Assembly: GCA_045586405.1 (NCBI GenBank)
Contig: JAZNAG010000029.1
Span: 1 to 38,130 of the forward strand
DNA from: SIG607 sp045586405
GTDB lineage: Bacteria; Bacillota; Clostridia; Oscillospirales; Acutalibacteraceae
DNA length: 38,130 bases
Reading direction: 5' to 3'
Below, in pieces: positions 1 to 7,456 of the stretch (position 1 is the first letter of the stretch; every line of letters starts with the position of its first letter). The translations under genes and the position numbers were made by a program. Under the pieces are notes generated by a model. The model was not told the origin of the DNA. It made no database searches and saw only the letters and a program-made list of their open reading frames with translations.

Positions 1-1
1 C

Positions 2-190
2 ACAGAAGAAGAACTCGTATCCTCCGATATCGTTGGTATCAGATACGGCTCACTCTTCGATGCTACTCAGACCATGGTTACAAAGATCGAAGACGGTCTT
101 TATCAGGTACAGGTTGTTGCTTGGTACGACAACGAAAACTCTTACACCAGCCAGATGGTTCGTACCATTAAGTACTTCGCTGAAATCTAA
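2..190 (+). CDS. gap: Type I glyceraldehyde-3-phosphate dehydrogenase, C-terminal end (partial)
   Basis: The window opens inside this gene; only the last 62 residues and the TAA are present. The fragment reads IVGIRYGSLFDATQT, then VVAWYDNENSY and a final IKYFAEI, which match the conserved C-terminal part of the catalytic domain of phosphorylating GAPDH (the WYDNE segment is a family hallmark). The enzyme oxidises glyceraldehyde 3-phosphate to 1,3-bisphosphoglycerate with NAD+ in cytoplasmic glycolysis. A strong terminator follows directly, so this is the last gene of its transcript. The catalytic cysteine lies outside the window. Confidence 0.93.
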   Translation, partial: TEEELVSSDIVGIRYGSLFDATQTMVTKIEDGLYQVQVVAWYDNENSYTSQMVRTIKYFAEI

Positions 191-212
191 TAAGAGTTTA
201 GACTAAAACTTT

Positions 213-240
213 AATCGCCCTCATTTTGAGGGCGATTTTT
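213..240 (+). terminator. Intrinsic terminator of gap
   Basis: A perfect 10-bp stem (213-222 with 228-237, GC-rich core CGCCCTC/GAGGGCG) with a 5-nt loop is followed by a run of T. It starts 22 nt after the gap stop codon. Confidence 0.9.
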
Positions 241-244
241 GTAA

Positions 245-272
245 TGTTTTTTCTACTAAAAATGTATATAAT
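245..272 (+). promoter_or_regulatory. Candidate sigma-A promoter for malQ
   Basis: TATAAT at 267-272 is a perfect -10. The only -35 candidate is TGTTTT at 245-250 with a 16-bp spacer, which is weak, so either an activator helps or this is a modest promoter. The malQ start is 33 nt downstream. Confidence 0.45.
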
Positions 273-304
273 AGTATTGTTAATACATTTAAGAGGTGAA
301 ATGA

Positions 305-1798
305 ATGCGTTTAGCAGGTATTCTTATGCCAATATTTTCTCTGCCGTCTGACCACGGAATTGGCACTTTCGGTAAAGATGCTTACAAATTTGTTGACTTT
401 TTGAAAAAAGCAGGGCAGAGCTATTGGCAACTTCTTCCTTTGTCACCAACAAGTTTTGGTGATTCACCATACCAGTCTTTTTCTGCCTATGCGGGTAATC
501 CGTATTTTATAGATCTTGATATTCTAAATGAAGAAGGCTATCTTGAAAAAAGTGAATATAACATTATAAATTGGGGAGAAAACTCTTCGGTTGATTATGC
601 GCTTCTTTATCAAAAGCGTTATGCGGTTTTGAAAAAAGCTTTTTACAGATTTATCAAATCGCCTGAAAACCAGTATTTAAAGTTTAAAAAAGAGAATGCA
701 TTTTGGCTTGATGATTATGCACTTTTTATGGCAATAAAGAATGCAAATGACGGCAAAAGCTGGTGTGACTGGGACAATGCGTTAAAATATAGAGAAAAAA
801 CAGCTGTAAAAGAAGCGCAAAAACTGTATGCAGAGAATATTGAATTTTTTAAATGCCTTCAGTATTTTTTTGAAAAGCAGTGGCAAAAATTAAAAAAATA
901 CGCAAATGAAAACGGCATAAAAATTATCGGCGATATACCTATATATGTTTCCTTTGACAGTGCTGATGTGTGGTGTAACCCGTCACAGTTTGACTTAAAT
1001 AAGGAATTAATGCCTAATGTTGTTGCCGGCTGTCCGCCTGATGAATTTTCTGTGAAAGGTCAGCTGTGGGGCAACCCCATTTATAACTGGAACGTTATGA
1101 AAAAAGAAAGGGAACCATACAGTTGGTGGGTTAGCAGAATTGATTATACCTTAAAACTTTATGATGTTATTCGTATTGACCATTTCAGAGGTTTTGAATC
1201 TTTTTATACCATTCCTTACGGTGATGAAGATGCAACAAACGGTAAATGGAAAAAAGGTCCCGGTATTGCATTTTTTAAGTATCTTAACAGTAAATTTGAA
1301 AACCTGCCAATAATTGCTGAAGATTTAGGTTTTATGACTGACGAGGTTAAAAAAATGCTTAACCAATCCGGTTATCCGGGTATGAAGGTGCTGGAATTTG
1401 CTTTTGATAGTGAGTCAGACAGTGAGTATCTACCGCACAACTGTCCTAAAAACTGCGTGGTGTATACGGGAACCCACGATAATGATACCGTTATTGGCTG
1501 GAGTAGTACATTGTCGGCTAATGACCTTGAGTTTGCCAGAGATTATATGCAAACGCGAGGTGATGATTCTATTAACTGGTCAATGATCAAAGCAGCTTAT
1601 GCTACTATGGCGGATACCGTAATTATACCAATGCAAGATTTTATAGGCGCCGGCAGTGAAGCCCGCATAAATACGCCGTCTACTCTTGGTAATAACTGGA
1701 TATGGCGAATTGATGGCGGTTGTATAAACGATTGGCTGGCAGAAGTTATATATAAATGCACAAAAACTTACAGACGAACAAAAAAAGAAGACAGTTAA
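305..1798 (+). CDS. malQ: 4-alpha-glucanotransferase (amylomaltase, GH77)
   Basis: This 497-residue cytoplasmic enzyme transfers alpha-1,4-glucan segments between maltooligosaccharides and releases glucose, in maltodextrin and glycogen metabolism. The length is normal for bacterial GH77. Motifs seen: the N-terminal SLPSDHGIGTFG and SYWQLLPLSPTS segments, the nucleophile Asp292 in IRIDHFRG, acid/base Glu339 in IIAEDLG, and Asp392 in THDNDT. These sit almost exactly where the Thermus aquaticus amylomaltase residues D293, E340 and D395 lie. The start at 305 is set by AGAGGTGA at 292-299; the ATG at 301 is out of frame. The gene ends inside a palindrome shared with the convergent AraC gene. Confidence 0.95.
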   Translation: MRLAGILMPIFSLPSDHGIGTFGKDAYKFVDFLKKAGQSYWQLLPLSPTSFGDSPYQSFSAYAGNPYFIDLDILNEEGYLEKSEYNIINWGENSSVDYALLYQKRYAVLKKAFYRFIKSPENQYLKFKKENAFWLDDYALFMAIKNANDGKSWCDWDNALKYREKTAVKEAQKLYAENIEFFKCLQYFFEKQWQKLKKYANENGIKIIGDIPIYVSFDSADVWCNPSQFDLNKELMPNVVAGCPPDEFSVKGQLWGNPIYNWNVMKKEREPYSWWVSRIDYTLKLYDVIRIDHFRGFESFYTIPYGDEDATNGKWKKGPGIAFFKYLNSKFENLPIIAEDLGFMTDEVKKMLNQSGYPGMKVLEFAFDSESDSEYLPHNCPKNCVVYTGTHDNDTVIGWSSTLSANDLEFARDYMQTRGDDSINWSMIKAAYATMADTVIIPMQDFIGAGSEARINTPSTLGNNWIWRIDGGCINDWLAEVIYKCTKTYRRTKKEDS

Positions 1799-1812
1799 CT
1801 GTCTTCTTTTTT
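1781..1812. terminator. Perfect 32-bp palindromic bidirectional terminator
   Basis: Bases 1781-1796 are the exact reverse complement of 1797-1812, with A-rich and T-rich ends that give a U-tract in either direction. The malQ TAA (1796-1798) and the AraC TAA (1795-1797 on the minus strand) both lie at its centre. Confidence 0.85.
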
Positions 1813-2586
1813 ATCTCTATATTGGCAGGGGGTTACGCCTGTCATTTTCTGAAAAACTCTGTTAAAGTTTCTAACGGTATTATAACCAACACTTGAAGCA
1901 ATAGAGGTAATGGTGTCATCGGTTTTTTTAAGCTTCTTACAGGCGGCATTGATTCTTAGGGTATTTATATATTCATTAAAGCCCATTCTGAATTTTTCTT
2001 TAAATAAATGCGATATGTAATATTTATTTATATGTAATGTCTTTTGAAGGTCGTCAAGATGTATGTCGTTGGTAAAATTGTTATTGCAGTAGTCGATTAT
2101 ACTTGAAATTACATCGGGATTTGACTGATTAGCGGGCACAAATTTACAGTTTTCAAAAATTTCTGCACATATTAGTTTACAGTAGCCAACTCTTTTAAGT
2201 ACATCAAATTCCGACGGATTCATTTTACTGTCAAACATTTTTTTGATGTATTTTGCGTGATTTGGGCAATCTTTATGATCAATAACAGGGTTGGTCGGTA
2301 TGCAGGATACAATATGTTTTGCATACTCTTCAAAAATATCAGCACTGAATATAATCATATATGCCTTGATTTTACTGCCGCTGTCACAAATATAATAATG
2401 ACTTTGGTTTGGGAAGGAAATAATCGATTGACCTTCATGTACGGTATAAGAAACCGAATCTATTACAGTTTCAAAACTTCCGCTTGTGCAGCATATAACT
2501 TCAAATTCATTATGCAAATGAACCTCTTTTGTCAGGTTTTTCATTAAAGCTACATGAGCTACAGAGTGGTCCTGTTCATAAAACAT
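1795..2586 (-). CDS. AraC-family transcriptional regulator with cupin-like sensor domain
   Basis: A 263-residue regulator. The N-terminal half is a cupin-type ligand-binding barrel (HLHNEFEVICCTSG and YTVHEGQSIISFPN). The C-terminal ~100 residues carry the two helix-turn-helix motifs of AraC proteins (LHINKYYISHLFKEKF, then IASSVGYNTVRNFNRVFQ and a TPCQYR ending). I place the start at the ATG at 2586 because GGAG lies 9 nt upstream on the minus strand (2596-2599); an in-frame ATG 33 nt earlier has no ribosome binding site. It is divergent from the NhaC-family antiporter gene and convergent with malQ, so either could be its target. The ligand is unknown, with a sugar being the family's usual choice. 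Confidence 0.85.
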   Translation of the reverse strand: MFYEQDHSVAHVALMKNLTKEVHLHNEFEVICCTSGSFETVIDSVSYTVHEGQSIISFPNQSHYYICDSGSKIKAYMIIFSADIFEEYAKHIVSCIPTNPVIDHKDCPNHAKYIKKMFDSKMNPSEFDVLKRVGYCKLICAEIFENCKFVPANQSNPDVISSIIDYCNNNFTNDIHLDDLQKTLHINKYYISHLFKEKFRMGFNEYINTLRINAACKKLKKTDDTITSIASSVGYNTVRNFNRVFQKMTGVTPCQYRDKKEDS

Positions 2587-2622
2587 TTTTATCAACTCCG
2601 ACATTATATTATCATACATAAA

Positions 2623-2645
2623 AAAATTTTACAATAAAATTTTAC
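2623..2645. repeat. Tandem 10-bp direct repeat, possible AraC operator
   Basis: AAAATTTTAC occurs at 2623-2632 and again at 2636-2645, a 13-bp period, between the AraC start and the divergent antiporter promoter. AraC-family proteins bind direct repeats, but the sequence is very AT-rich and could be chance. Confidence 0.3.
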
Positions 2646-2670
2646 GCTTATTGGACTATTACAAAAAATA

Positions 2671-2699
2671 TTGACTTATTATGTAAAATATGTTAACAT
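2671..2699 (+). promoter_or_regulatory. Sigma-A promoter for the NhaC-family antiporter
   Basis: TTGACT at 2671-2676, a 17-bp spacer and TAACAT at 2694-2699 give a good -35 and a fair -10. Confidence 0.6.
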
Positions 2700-2729
2700 T
2701 TTATGTATAAAAATTTAGGAGGGTTAGTA

Positions 2730-4517
2730 ATGATGAAAACTAACTTTAAAAAGTTTGCTCTTCTTATTGCTTTGGTTATTTCTTTACTTGCTTTTGTGGT
2801 TGTTCCCGCATTTGCTGATGAAATTCCCGAAACAACAGGAACTAGCGACGGCGCTGTTTCAGTTACTGATAGCGTAGAAACCTCTGAGTATGCTGATTTT
2901 GATGCTGCTTCTGAGTATCTTGACAGCTATACTACCAACAAGGCAGAAGATGCGGATTTTGAGACAAATGTTAAAATAGCTTTTGATACCGTAAGAAGTG
3001 AAATACCTACTTTTGCTTCTTTTTGGGCTCTGCTTCCGCCACTGATTGCTATTGCTCTTGCTCTTATTACTAAGGAAGTTTATTCTTCACTGTTTATAGG
3101 TATTGTTGCAGGTGGTTTACTTGCTGCAAACTTTAACGTTACCCATACCGTTGATAATGTTATCGGCAGCGGTCTTATTGACGCTGTTTCAGGTACGGCA
3201 GGTATTTTCGTATTCCTGGTTATCCTTGGTGTAATGGTTGCTCTTATCAATAAATCAGGCGGTTCTGCTGCATTTGGCAGATGGGCTTCAAAGAACATTA
3301 AATCCAGAGTTGGTGCCGCTCTTGCTACTTTTGTACTGGGTGTTCTTATCTTTATTGATGACTATTTCAACTGCTTGACTGTTGGTTCTATTATGCGTCC
3401 TGTTACCGATGCTAATAAGATTTCACGCTCTAAGCTTGCTTATTTAATTGATGCCACTGCCGCACCGGTTTGTATGATAGCACCTATTTCTTCTTGGGCT
3501 GCTGCTGTTGCAAGCTATGCAGAAGAAGGACAGGGTCTTAAGCTCTTTATTGAAGCTATTCCTTATAACTTCTATTCTTTGCTTACCTTTATATTCATTA
3601 TTGCAATTACCCTTATGAAGTTTGATTACGGTCCTATGAAAAAGCACGAAGCTAACGCTTTAAACGGCGACCTCTTTACTTCGGGAAGTGGCGCTGCTGC
3701 TGAAAACGAAGAAATGGAAAAGGGAAATGAAAAGGGCATTATTCTTGATATAATTTTCCCAATTGTCGTTCTTATCGTTGCTTGTGTAGTTGCCCTTGTT
3801 TACAATGGTAACGGCAACAGCTTTGAAGGTCTTAACTTCATAGAAGCTTTCTCCAATACCGACGCTACTGTTGGTTTGCCTTGGGGTGCTTTAATTGCTC
3901 TTATTATTTCTATTATCTACTTTGCTATAAGACGCGTTGTATCCTTCAAAGAATCTATGGACAGCATTCCCAAGGGCTTCAAGGCTATGGTATCTGCTAT
4001 CTTAATTCTCACTATGGCTACCGCTCTCAAGAATATGACCGGTCTTCTCGGTGCAAAGGTTTATGTAGCTATGCTTATGAACAATGCTGCAGGTCTTCAG
4101 TTGTTCCTGCCTGCAATAATCTTTGTTGTTGCTTGTGTTCTTTCTTTTGCTACCGGTACTTCTTGGGGCACTTTCGGAATTCTTATTCCTATTGTTACCG
4201 CAATATTCCCCGACAACCACAGCCTTATGATTATAGGTATTTCCGCTTGTCTTGCAGGTGCTGTTTGCGGTGACCATTGTTCGCCCATTTCCGATACATC
4301 TATTATGTCGTCTGCAGGTGCTCAGTGTGATCACTTAAATCACGTATCCACCCAGTTACCTTACGCTATAACCGTTGCTGCAGTATCTTTCGTGAACTTC
4401 ATTATTGCACCTTTCATTATGAATGCTTGGATTTCACTTGTTATTGCCGCTGTTATGATGGTTGCCGTACTGTTCGTAATTAAACTTATTACTAACGGTA
4501 AAAAAGTAAAGGCATAA
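2730..4517 (+). CDS. NhaC-family Na+/H+ antiporter with N-terminal signal peptide
   Basis: A polytopic membrane protein of about 595 residues that should exchange Na+ for H+ (or a related substrate pair). Family marks are the glycine-rich FIDDYFNCLTVG segment and, near the C-terminus, GDHCSPISDTSIMSSAGA followed by CDHLNH and a QLPYA, all typical of the NhaC/COG1757 group. The start is set by AGGAGGG at 2717-2723; an in-frame ATG at 2703 lies upstream of it and is not used. Unusually, the first ~30 residues look like a Sec signal peptide (KKFALLIALVISLLAFVVV) with an A-F-A cleavage site, followed by ~75 acidic, Thr/Ser-rich residues before the first transport helix. The gene stands alone and ends at its own terminator. 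Confidence 0.85.
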   Translation: MMKTNFKKFALLIALVISLLAFVVVPAFADEIPETTGTSDGAVSVTDSVETSEYADFDAASEYLDSYTTNKAEDADFETNVKIAFDTVRSEIPTFASFWALLPPLIAIALALITKEVYSSLFIGIVAGGLLAANFNVTHTVDNVIGSGLIDAVSGTAGIFVFLVILGVMVALINKSGGSAAFGRWASKNIKSRVGAALATFVLGVLIFIDDYFNCLTVGSIMRPVTDANKISRSKLAYLIDATAAPVCMIAPISSWAAAVASYAEEGQGLKLFIEAIPYNFYSLLTFIFIIAITLMKFDYGPMKKHEANALNGDLFTSGSGAAAENEEMEKGNEKGIILDIIFPIVVLIVACVVALVYNGNGNSFEGLNFIEAFSNTDATVGLPWGALIALIISIIYFAIRRVVSFKESMDSIPKGFKAMVSAILILTMATALKNMTGLLGAKVYVAMLMNNAAGLQLFLPAIIFVVACVLSFATGTSWGTFGILIPIVTAIFPDNHSLMIIGISACLAGAVCGDHCSPISDTSIMSSAGAQCDHLNHVSTQLPYAITVAAVSFVNFIIAPFIMNAWISLVIAAVMMVAVLFVIKLITNGKKVKA

Positions 4518-4523
4518 AGTATC

Positions 4524-4552
4524 TTGAATTTATTACCGACTCTGTGTATAAT
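4524..4552 (+). promoter_or_regulatory. Sigma-A promoter for the TtcA-like gene, embedded in a terminator
   Basis: TTGAAT at 4524-4529, a 17-bp spacer and a perfect TATAAT at 4547-4552. The -10 box is the loop of the antiporter terminator. Transcription would begin near 4559, leaving a leader under 20 nt. Confidence 0.65.
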
Positions 4553-4569
4553 GGAGTCGGTAATTTTTT
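4532..4569 (+). terminator. Intrinsic terminator of the NhaC-family gene
   Basis: An 11-bp perfect stem (4532-4542 with 4554-4564), an 11-nt loop and a T6 tract. It overlaps the next gene's promoter. Confidence 0.85.
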
Positions 4570-4577
4570 GTTTGGTG

Positions 4578-5411
4578 GTGAGTAAAACGGAACGCGTAAA
4601 GGAAATAGAACGCAGTATAATAAAAAAATTCCGCAAATCAATTTGGAATCCGTTTTGCGGTGCGCTTAACGATTATGATTTAATTAAAGAGGGCGACAAA
4701 ATTGCCGTGTGCATTTCGGGCGGTAAAGACTCGGTTCTTCTTGCTAAATGTATACAGGAACTGCATCGCCATTCTAAAATACCGTTTGATGTTTGCTATA
4801 TTTGTATGGATCCGGGTTACAGAATAGACAACAGAGAACTTTTAGAGGCAAATGCCAAATTACTGGAAATTCCTGTAGAAATTTTTGAAAATTCTATTTT
4901 TGATATTGTGCACGATGTAGATGGCTCACCTTGTTATTTATGCGCCAGAATGCGCCGTGGCGCACTGTACGCAAAAGCACAGGAACTCGGTTGTAATAAA
5001 ATAGCGCTTGGCCATCATTTTGACGATGTAATTGAAACGGTACTTATGAGCATGATGTATTCGTCTGAAATCAAGACGATGTTACCAAAGCTCCATAGTA
5101 GCAATTTTGAAAATATGGAACTTATTCGTCCGCTTTACAAGGTTAAAGAAAAGGATATCGTTGCCTGGGCTAAACATAATGATCTTAAATTTCTTCAGTG
5201 CGCCTGTCGTTTTACCGAGGATAGTGAAATTTATGAAGGGCTTTCTAAACGCAAGGAAATTAAAAATTTAATTGCCCAAATAAAAGAAACAAACCCTGTG
5301 GCTGACGACAATATTTTCAGAAGCCTTCATAATGTAAACTTATCTCAGATAGTCGGCTGGCGTAATGCTGATAAAGAGGAAATACATACGTTTTTAGAAA
5401 AATATGGATAA
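4578..5411 (+). CDS. TtcA-like PP-loop tRNA thiolation ATPase
   Basis: A soluble ATPase of about 277 residues in the TtcA/TilS N-type PP-loop group. It has the ATP-binding SGGKDS motif (about residues 47-52), a PCYLCARMRRGALY segment whose two cysteines match the CxxC of TtcA, GHHFDDVIETVLM, and a later CACRF segment that could supply the third cluster cysteine. TtcA proteins use a [4Fe-4S] cluster to thiolate cytidine 32 of some tRNAs; some Clostridia paralogues have unknown targets. The open frame runs back to 4524, but the promoter fixes transcription start near 4559, so GTG at 4578 (or 4575) is the likely start. No good Shine-Dalgarno is visible, as expected for so short a leader. Confidence 0.8.
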   Translation: MSKTERVKEIERSIIKKFRKSIWNPFCGALNDYDLIKEGDKIAVCISGGKDSVLLAKCIQELHRHSKIPFDVCYICMDPGYRIDNRELLEANAKLLEIPVEIFENSIFDIVHDVDGSPCYLCARMRRGALYAKAQELGCNKIALGHHFDDVIETVLMSMMYSSEIKTMLPKLHSSNFENMELIRPLYKVKEKDIVAWAKHNDLKFLQCACRFTEDSEIYEGLSKRKEIKNLIAQIKETNPVADDNIFRSLHNVNLSQIVGWRNADKEEIHTFLEKYG

Positions 5412-5414
5412 AAG

Positions 5415-5446
5415 AAAAAAGCACTTGCAAATGCAAGTGCTTTTTT
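5415..5446. terminator. Bidirectional terminator between TtcA-like gene and tRNA-Ser
   Basis: A 15-bp perfect inverted repeat (5415-5429 with 5432-5446; core GCACTTGCA) bounded by A6 and T6. It serves the plus-strand gene and the minus-strand tRNA, whose CCA end touches it. Confidence 0.85.
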
Positions 5447-5535
5447 GGCGGAGTAGGAGAGACTTGAACTCTCGCGCCGGTTACCCGACCTACGCCCTTA
5501 GCAGGGGCGCCTCGTCACCACTTGAGTACTACTCC
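5446..5535 (-). tRNA. tRNA-Ser (GCT anticodon)
   Basis: On the minus strand a 90-nt class II tRNA folds with acceptor stem GGAGTAG/CTACTCC, anticodon loop CTGCTAA (anticodon GCT, reading AGC/AGU), a long variable arm, a T-loop GTTCAAGTC and an encoded CCA end. Confidence 0.95.
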
Positions 5536-5593
5536 AAATGATAGCCGTTTTTAAAGAATATTCAATTAAAAGCCATATCAAACAGCAAAACTT

Positions 5594-5622
5594 AGTTTAC
5601 TACAAAAAACAGGTTTTGTCAA
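5594..5622 (-). promoter_or_regulatory. Sigma-A promoter for tRNA-Ser
   Basis: On the minus strand: TTGACA (5617-5622), a 17-bp spacer and TAAACT (5594-5599), about 60 nt before the mature tRNA. Confidence 0.7.
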
Positions 5623-5651
5623 GTGATAAATTGTTAAATTAGTATCTATGG

Positions 5652-5679
5652 TTGATTTTATTTTTTTTCGTGTTATTAT
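5652..5679 (+). promoter_or_regulatory. Sigma-A promoter for the YitT-family gene
   Basis: TTGATT at 5652-5657, a 16-bp spacer and an extended -10 (TGT followed by TATTAT at 5674-5679). Confidence 0.55.
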
Positions 5680-5704
5680 TATTTAGGCGAGGGGTGTTAT
5701 TACT

Positions 5705-6556
5705 ATGAAAAAGAAAATCTTTAGCATAATAAGAATGCTTGTGTATACAATAATCGGCTCGGCGCTTGTCGGATTTTCAGTCAGCACTTTTCTGACTCCC
5801 AACAAAATTGTTTGTGGTGGTGTATCAGGTATTTCTACAATTTTATATCAAACTTTAAGTGTAGAGCCGGGTATAACTTACGCCGTAATAAATATTGTGC
5901 TGTTACTTATTGGTATGAGGTTTTTGGGTAAAGATTTTACAGTAAATACCGTAATCGGTGCAGGGTTGACATCAGTTTTTGTACAGATATTTTCATATTT
6001 GCCACCAATAACCGATAATATTTTTCTTGCAACATTTTTTGGGGGAATACTTTATGGCCTGGGCATAGGAATAGTTTTTATATCGGGCGCTTCTACAGGC
6101 GGAACTGACATTTTAGGCAGACTTATTCAGCATTTTTTGCCACAATTTCCCATAGGTAAGTTATTGTTGGCTGTTGACGGTGCGGTTATTACGGCATCGC
6201 TTTTAATATTTAAAAATATTGAATTGGCACTGTTCGGAATTTGCGCACTTTTCTTTTCTACCTTTTGTGTAGACTGGTTAATCAGGAAATTAAATATATC
6301 AAGGATAGCATTTGTAATAACGGACAAGGGCGAAGAAATATCTGAATATTTGGTTTCAACTTCACCGCGCGGTGTTACTATTATTAAGGCTGTTGGTGCG
6401 TACAGCAGCGAAAAGAAGAAAATGTTGTTTTGCGCATTAAAAGAACACGAAGTACCACAGTTCCAAGAGAAAATTTTGAGTATTGACAGCGAGGCGTTTA
6501 TTGTATACTCAGAATCACAGGAGATAAGTGGTAATGGTTTTTACATATATAGATAA
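5705..6556 (+). CDS. YitT-family membrane protein (DUF161 + DUF2179)
   Basis: A 283-residue protein with five or six predicted membrane helices in the first ~200 residues (including GFSVSTFLTPNKIVCGGVSG and the GGTDILGRL loop typical of YitT/DUF161). A soluble C-terminal DUF2179 domain follows (ITDKGEEISEYL, then SPRGVTIIKAVGAYS). The molecular function of YitT proteins is not established; a transport role is often assumed. The start is preceded by GAGGGG. It is convergent with the YczE-like gene at 6580-7302, another multi-helix protein of unknown role. Confidence 0.88.
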   Translation: MKKKIFSIIRMLVYTIIGSALVGFSVSTFLTPNKIVCGGVSGISTILYQTLSVEPGITYAVINIVLLLIGMRFLGKDFTVNTVIGAGLTSVFVQIFSYLPPITDNIFLATFFGGILYGLGIGIVFISGASTGGTDILGRLIQHFLPQFPIGKLLLAVDGAVITASLLIFKNIELALFGICALFFSTFCVDWLIRKLNISRIAFVITDKGEEISEYLVSTSPRGVTIIKAVGAYSSEKKKMLFCALKEHEVPQFQEKILSIDSEAFIVYSESQEISGNGFYIYR

Positions 6557-6581
6557 AAAAGCCGTATTGATACGGCTTTTT
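6556..6581. terminator. Bidirectional terminator
   Basis: GCCGTAT (6561-6567) pairs with ATACGGC (6570-6576), extended by flanking A5/T5. The YitT stop codon and the YczE-like stop codon touch its two ends. Confidence 0.8.
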
Positions 6582-7302
6582 ATTTGCGCTTTAATATACT
6601 TTCAAGTTTTTTGGATAGGGCGGTTTGTTCGAAAACCTTATCAATAATTTTGCCCATAAAGTTAATGATAGGGGAGTTAATTGCGGTTGTAACAAGGGTT
6701 CCAAGACCGATGCTGTGGAAAGATGTATAGCCTATTTTTGAAAAATCAAAGGTTGCGGCATCGTTAAATAAAGTAAATGCCAGAGTAACAGAGATTATCA
6801 AAAGGGAAATATCAAATATGCATTTTACTTTTGCTATACTTAACTTAAATGTTGAGGCAATCTCGGCAACAAAAAGCTCAAATACCTGAAGTGGCATATA
6901 TGTTCTGAAGAAACAGGCAACGCCAAATGCTGTTATTATATCGCCAATAATAAGCATTACCCAGCGTTGCCAAACTGCAGTCAGCGTTATGCCGTCAATA
7001 AGCCAGATAAAAAAATTCAGTGTATATCCGTATATTACGGCTACGGCGAATGCCAGTAAAAACCGCCAGTTGAACTTTCTTACAACAATGCACATAACTA
7101 TCAAAAGTATACCTTGAATTATGTACTCGGTAACACCTACCGAAAGAAAACTAAAAAACTTAACCAAAGCTTCTGATACAACAAAGGCCGGGGCGGCAAT
7201 CATAGAAACACCCAAATCTGCTTTGCTGCATATAGAAACACCGAGAGCAACAAATATAATACCAAATAACCATAAAAGTTCTGATGCTTTTTTAATCTTC
7301 AT
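6580..7302 (-). CDS. YczE/DUF6198-like integral membrane protein
   Basis: A 240-residue, five- or six-helix membrane protein resembling the YczE/YyaS group (LGVSICSKADLGVSMIAAPA near the N-terminus, ACFFRTYMPLQVFELFVAE in the middle). Function unknown. The start is taken at 7302 because GAGGGG lies 6 nt upstream on the minus strand; the frame stays open 36 nt further but without a ribosome binding site. Confidence 0.75.
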   Translation of the reverse strand: MKIKKASELLWLFGIIFVALGVSICSKADLGVSMIAAPAFVVSEALVKFFSFLSVGVTEYIIQGILLIVMCIVVRKFNWRFLLAFAVAVIYGYTLNFFIWLIDGITLTAVWQRWVMLIIGDIITAFGVACFFRTYMPLQVFELFVAEIASTFKLSIAKVKCIFDISLLIISVTLAFTLFNDAATFDFSKIGYTSFHSIGLGTLVTTAINSPIINFMGKIIDKVFEQTALSKKLESILKRK

Positions 7303-7336
7303 TGTTTTCCCCTCAAATTGAGCAATTGATGAAAGC

Positions 7337-7365
7337 ATTATACATTATTTTTTGACCTATTTCAA
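7337..7365 (-). promoter_or_regulatory. Sigma-A promoter for the YczE-like gene
   Basis: On the minus strand: TTGAAA (7360-7365), a 17-bp spacer and TATAAT (7337-7342). Confidence 0.7.
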
Positions 7366-7392
7366 GGATAAAAAACATTTGGTATGGTCAAA

Positions 7393-7421
7393 TTGACAAT
7401 TATTGCTTTTTATTGTATTAT
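7393..7421 (+). promoter_or_regulatory. Sigma-A promoter for trmB and the radical SAM gene
   Basis: Consensus TTGACA at 7393-7398, a 17-bp spacer and TATTAT at 7416-7421. An inverted repeat (TTTGACC 7351-7357, GGTCAAA 7386-7392) links this promoter to the divergent one. Confidence 0.72.
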
Positions 7422-7456
7422 TATAGCAATAAATGCGCAACCGAGGTAGATAAACT

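Noticed and set aside
2703..2732. Upstream ATG at 2703 as the antiporter start
   Set aside because: It lies before the AGGAGGG at 2717-2723 and only a few bases after the -10 box; the ATG at 2730 (or 2733) fits.
4524..4577. Extended N-terminus for the TtcA-like protein from ATG 4524 or 4551
   Set aside because: Both fall in the promoter and terminator stem and would precede the predicted transcription start.
3080..4636. Minus-strand frames opposite the antiporter gene
   Set aside because: They are antisense to a clear membrane protein gene and lack start signals.
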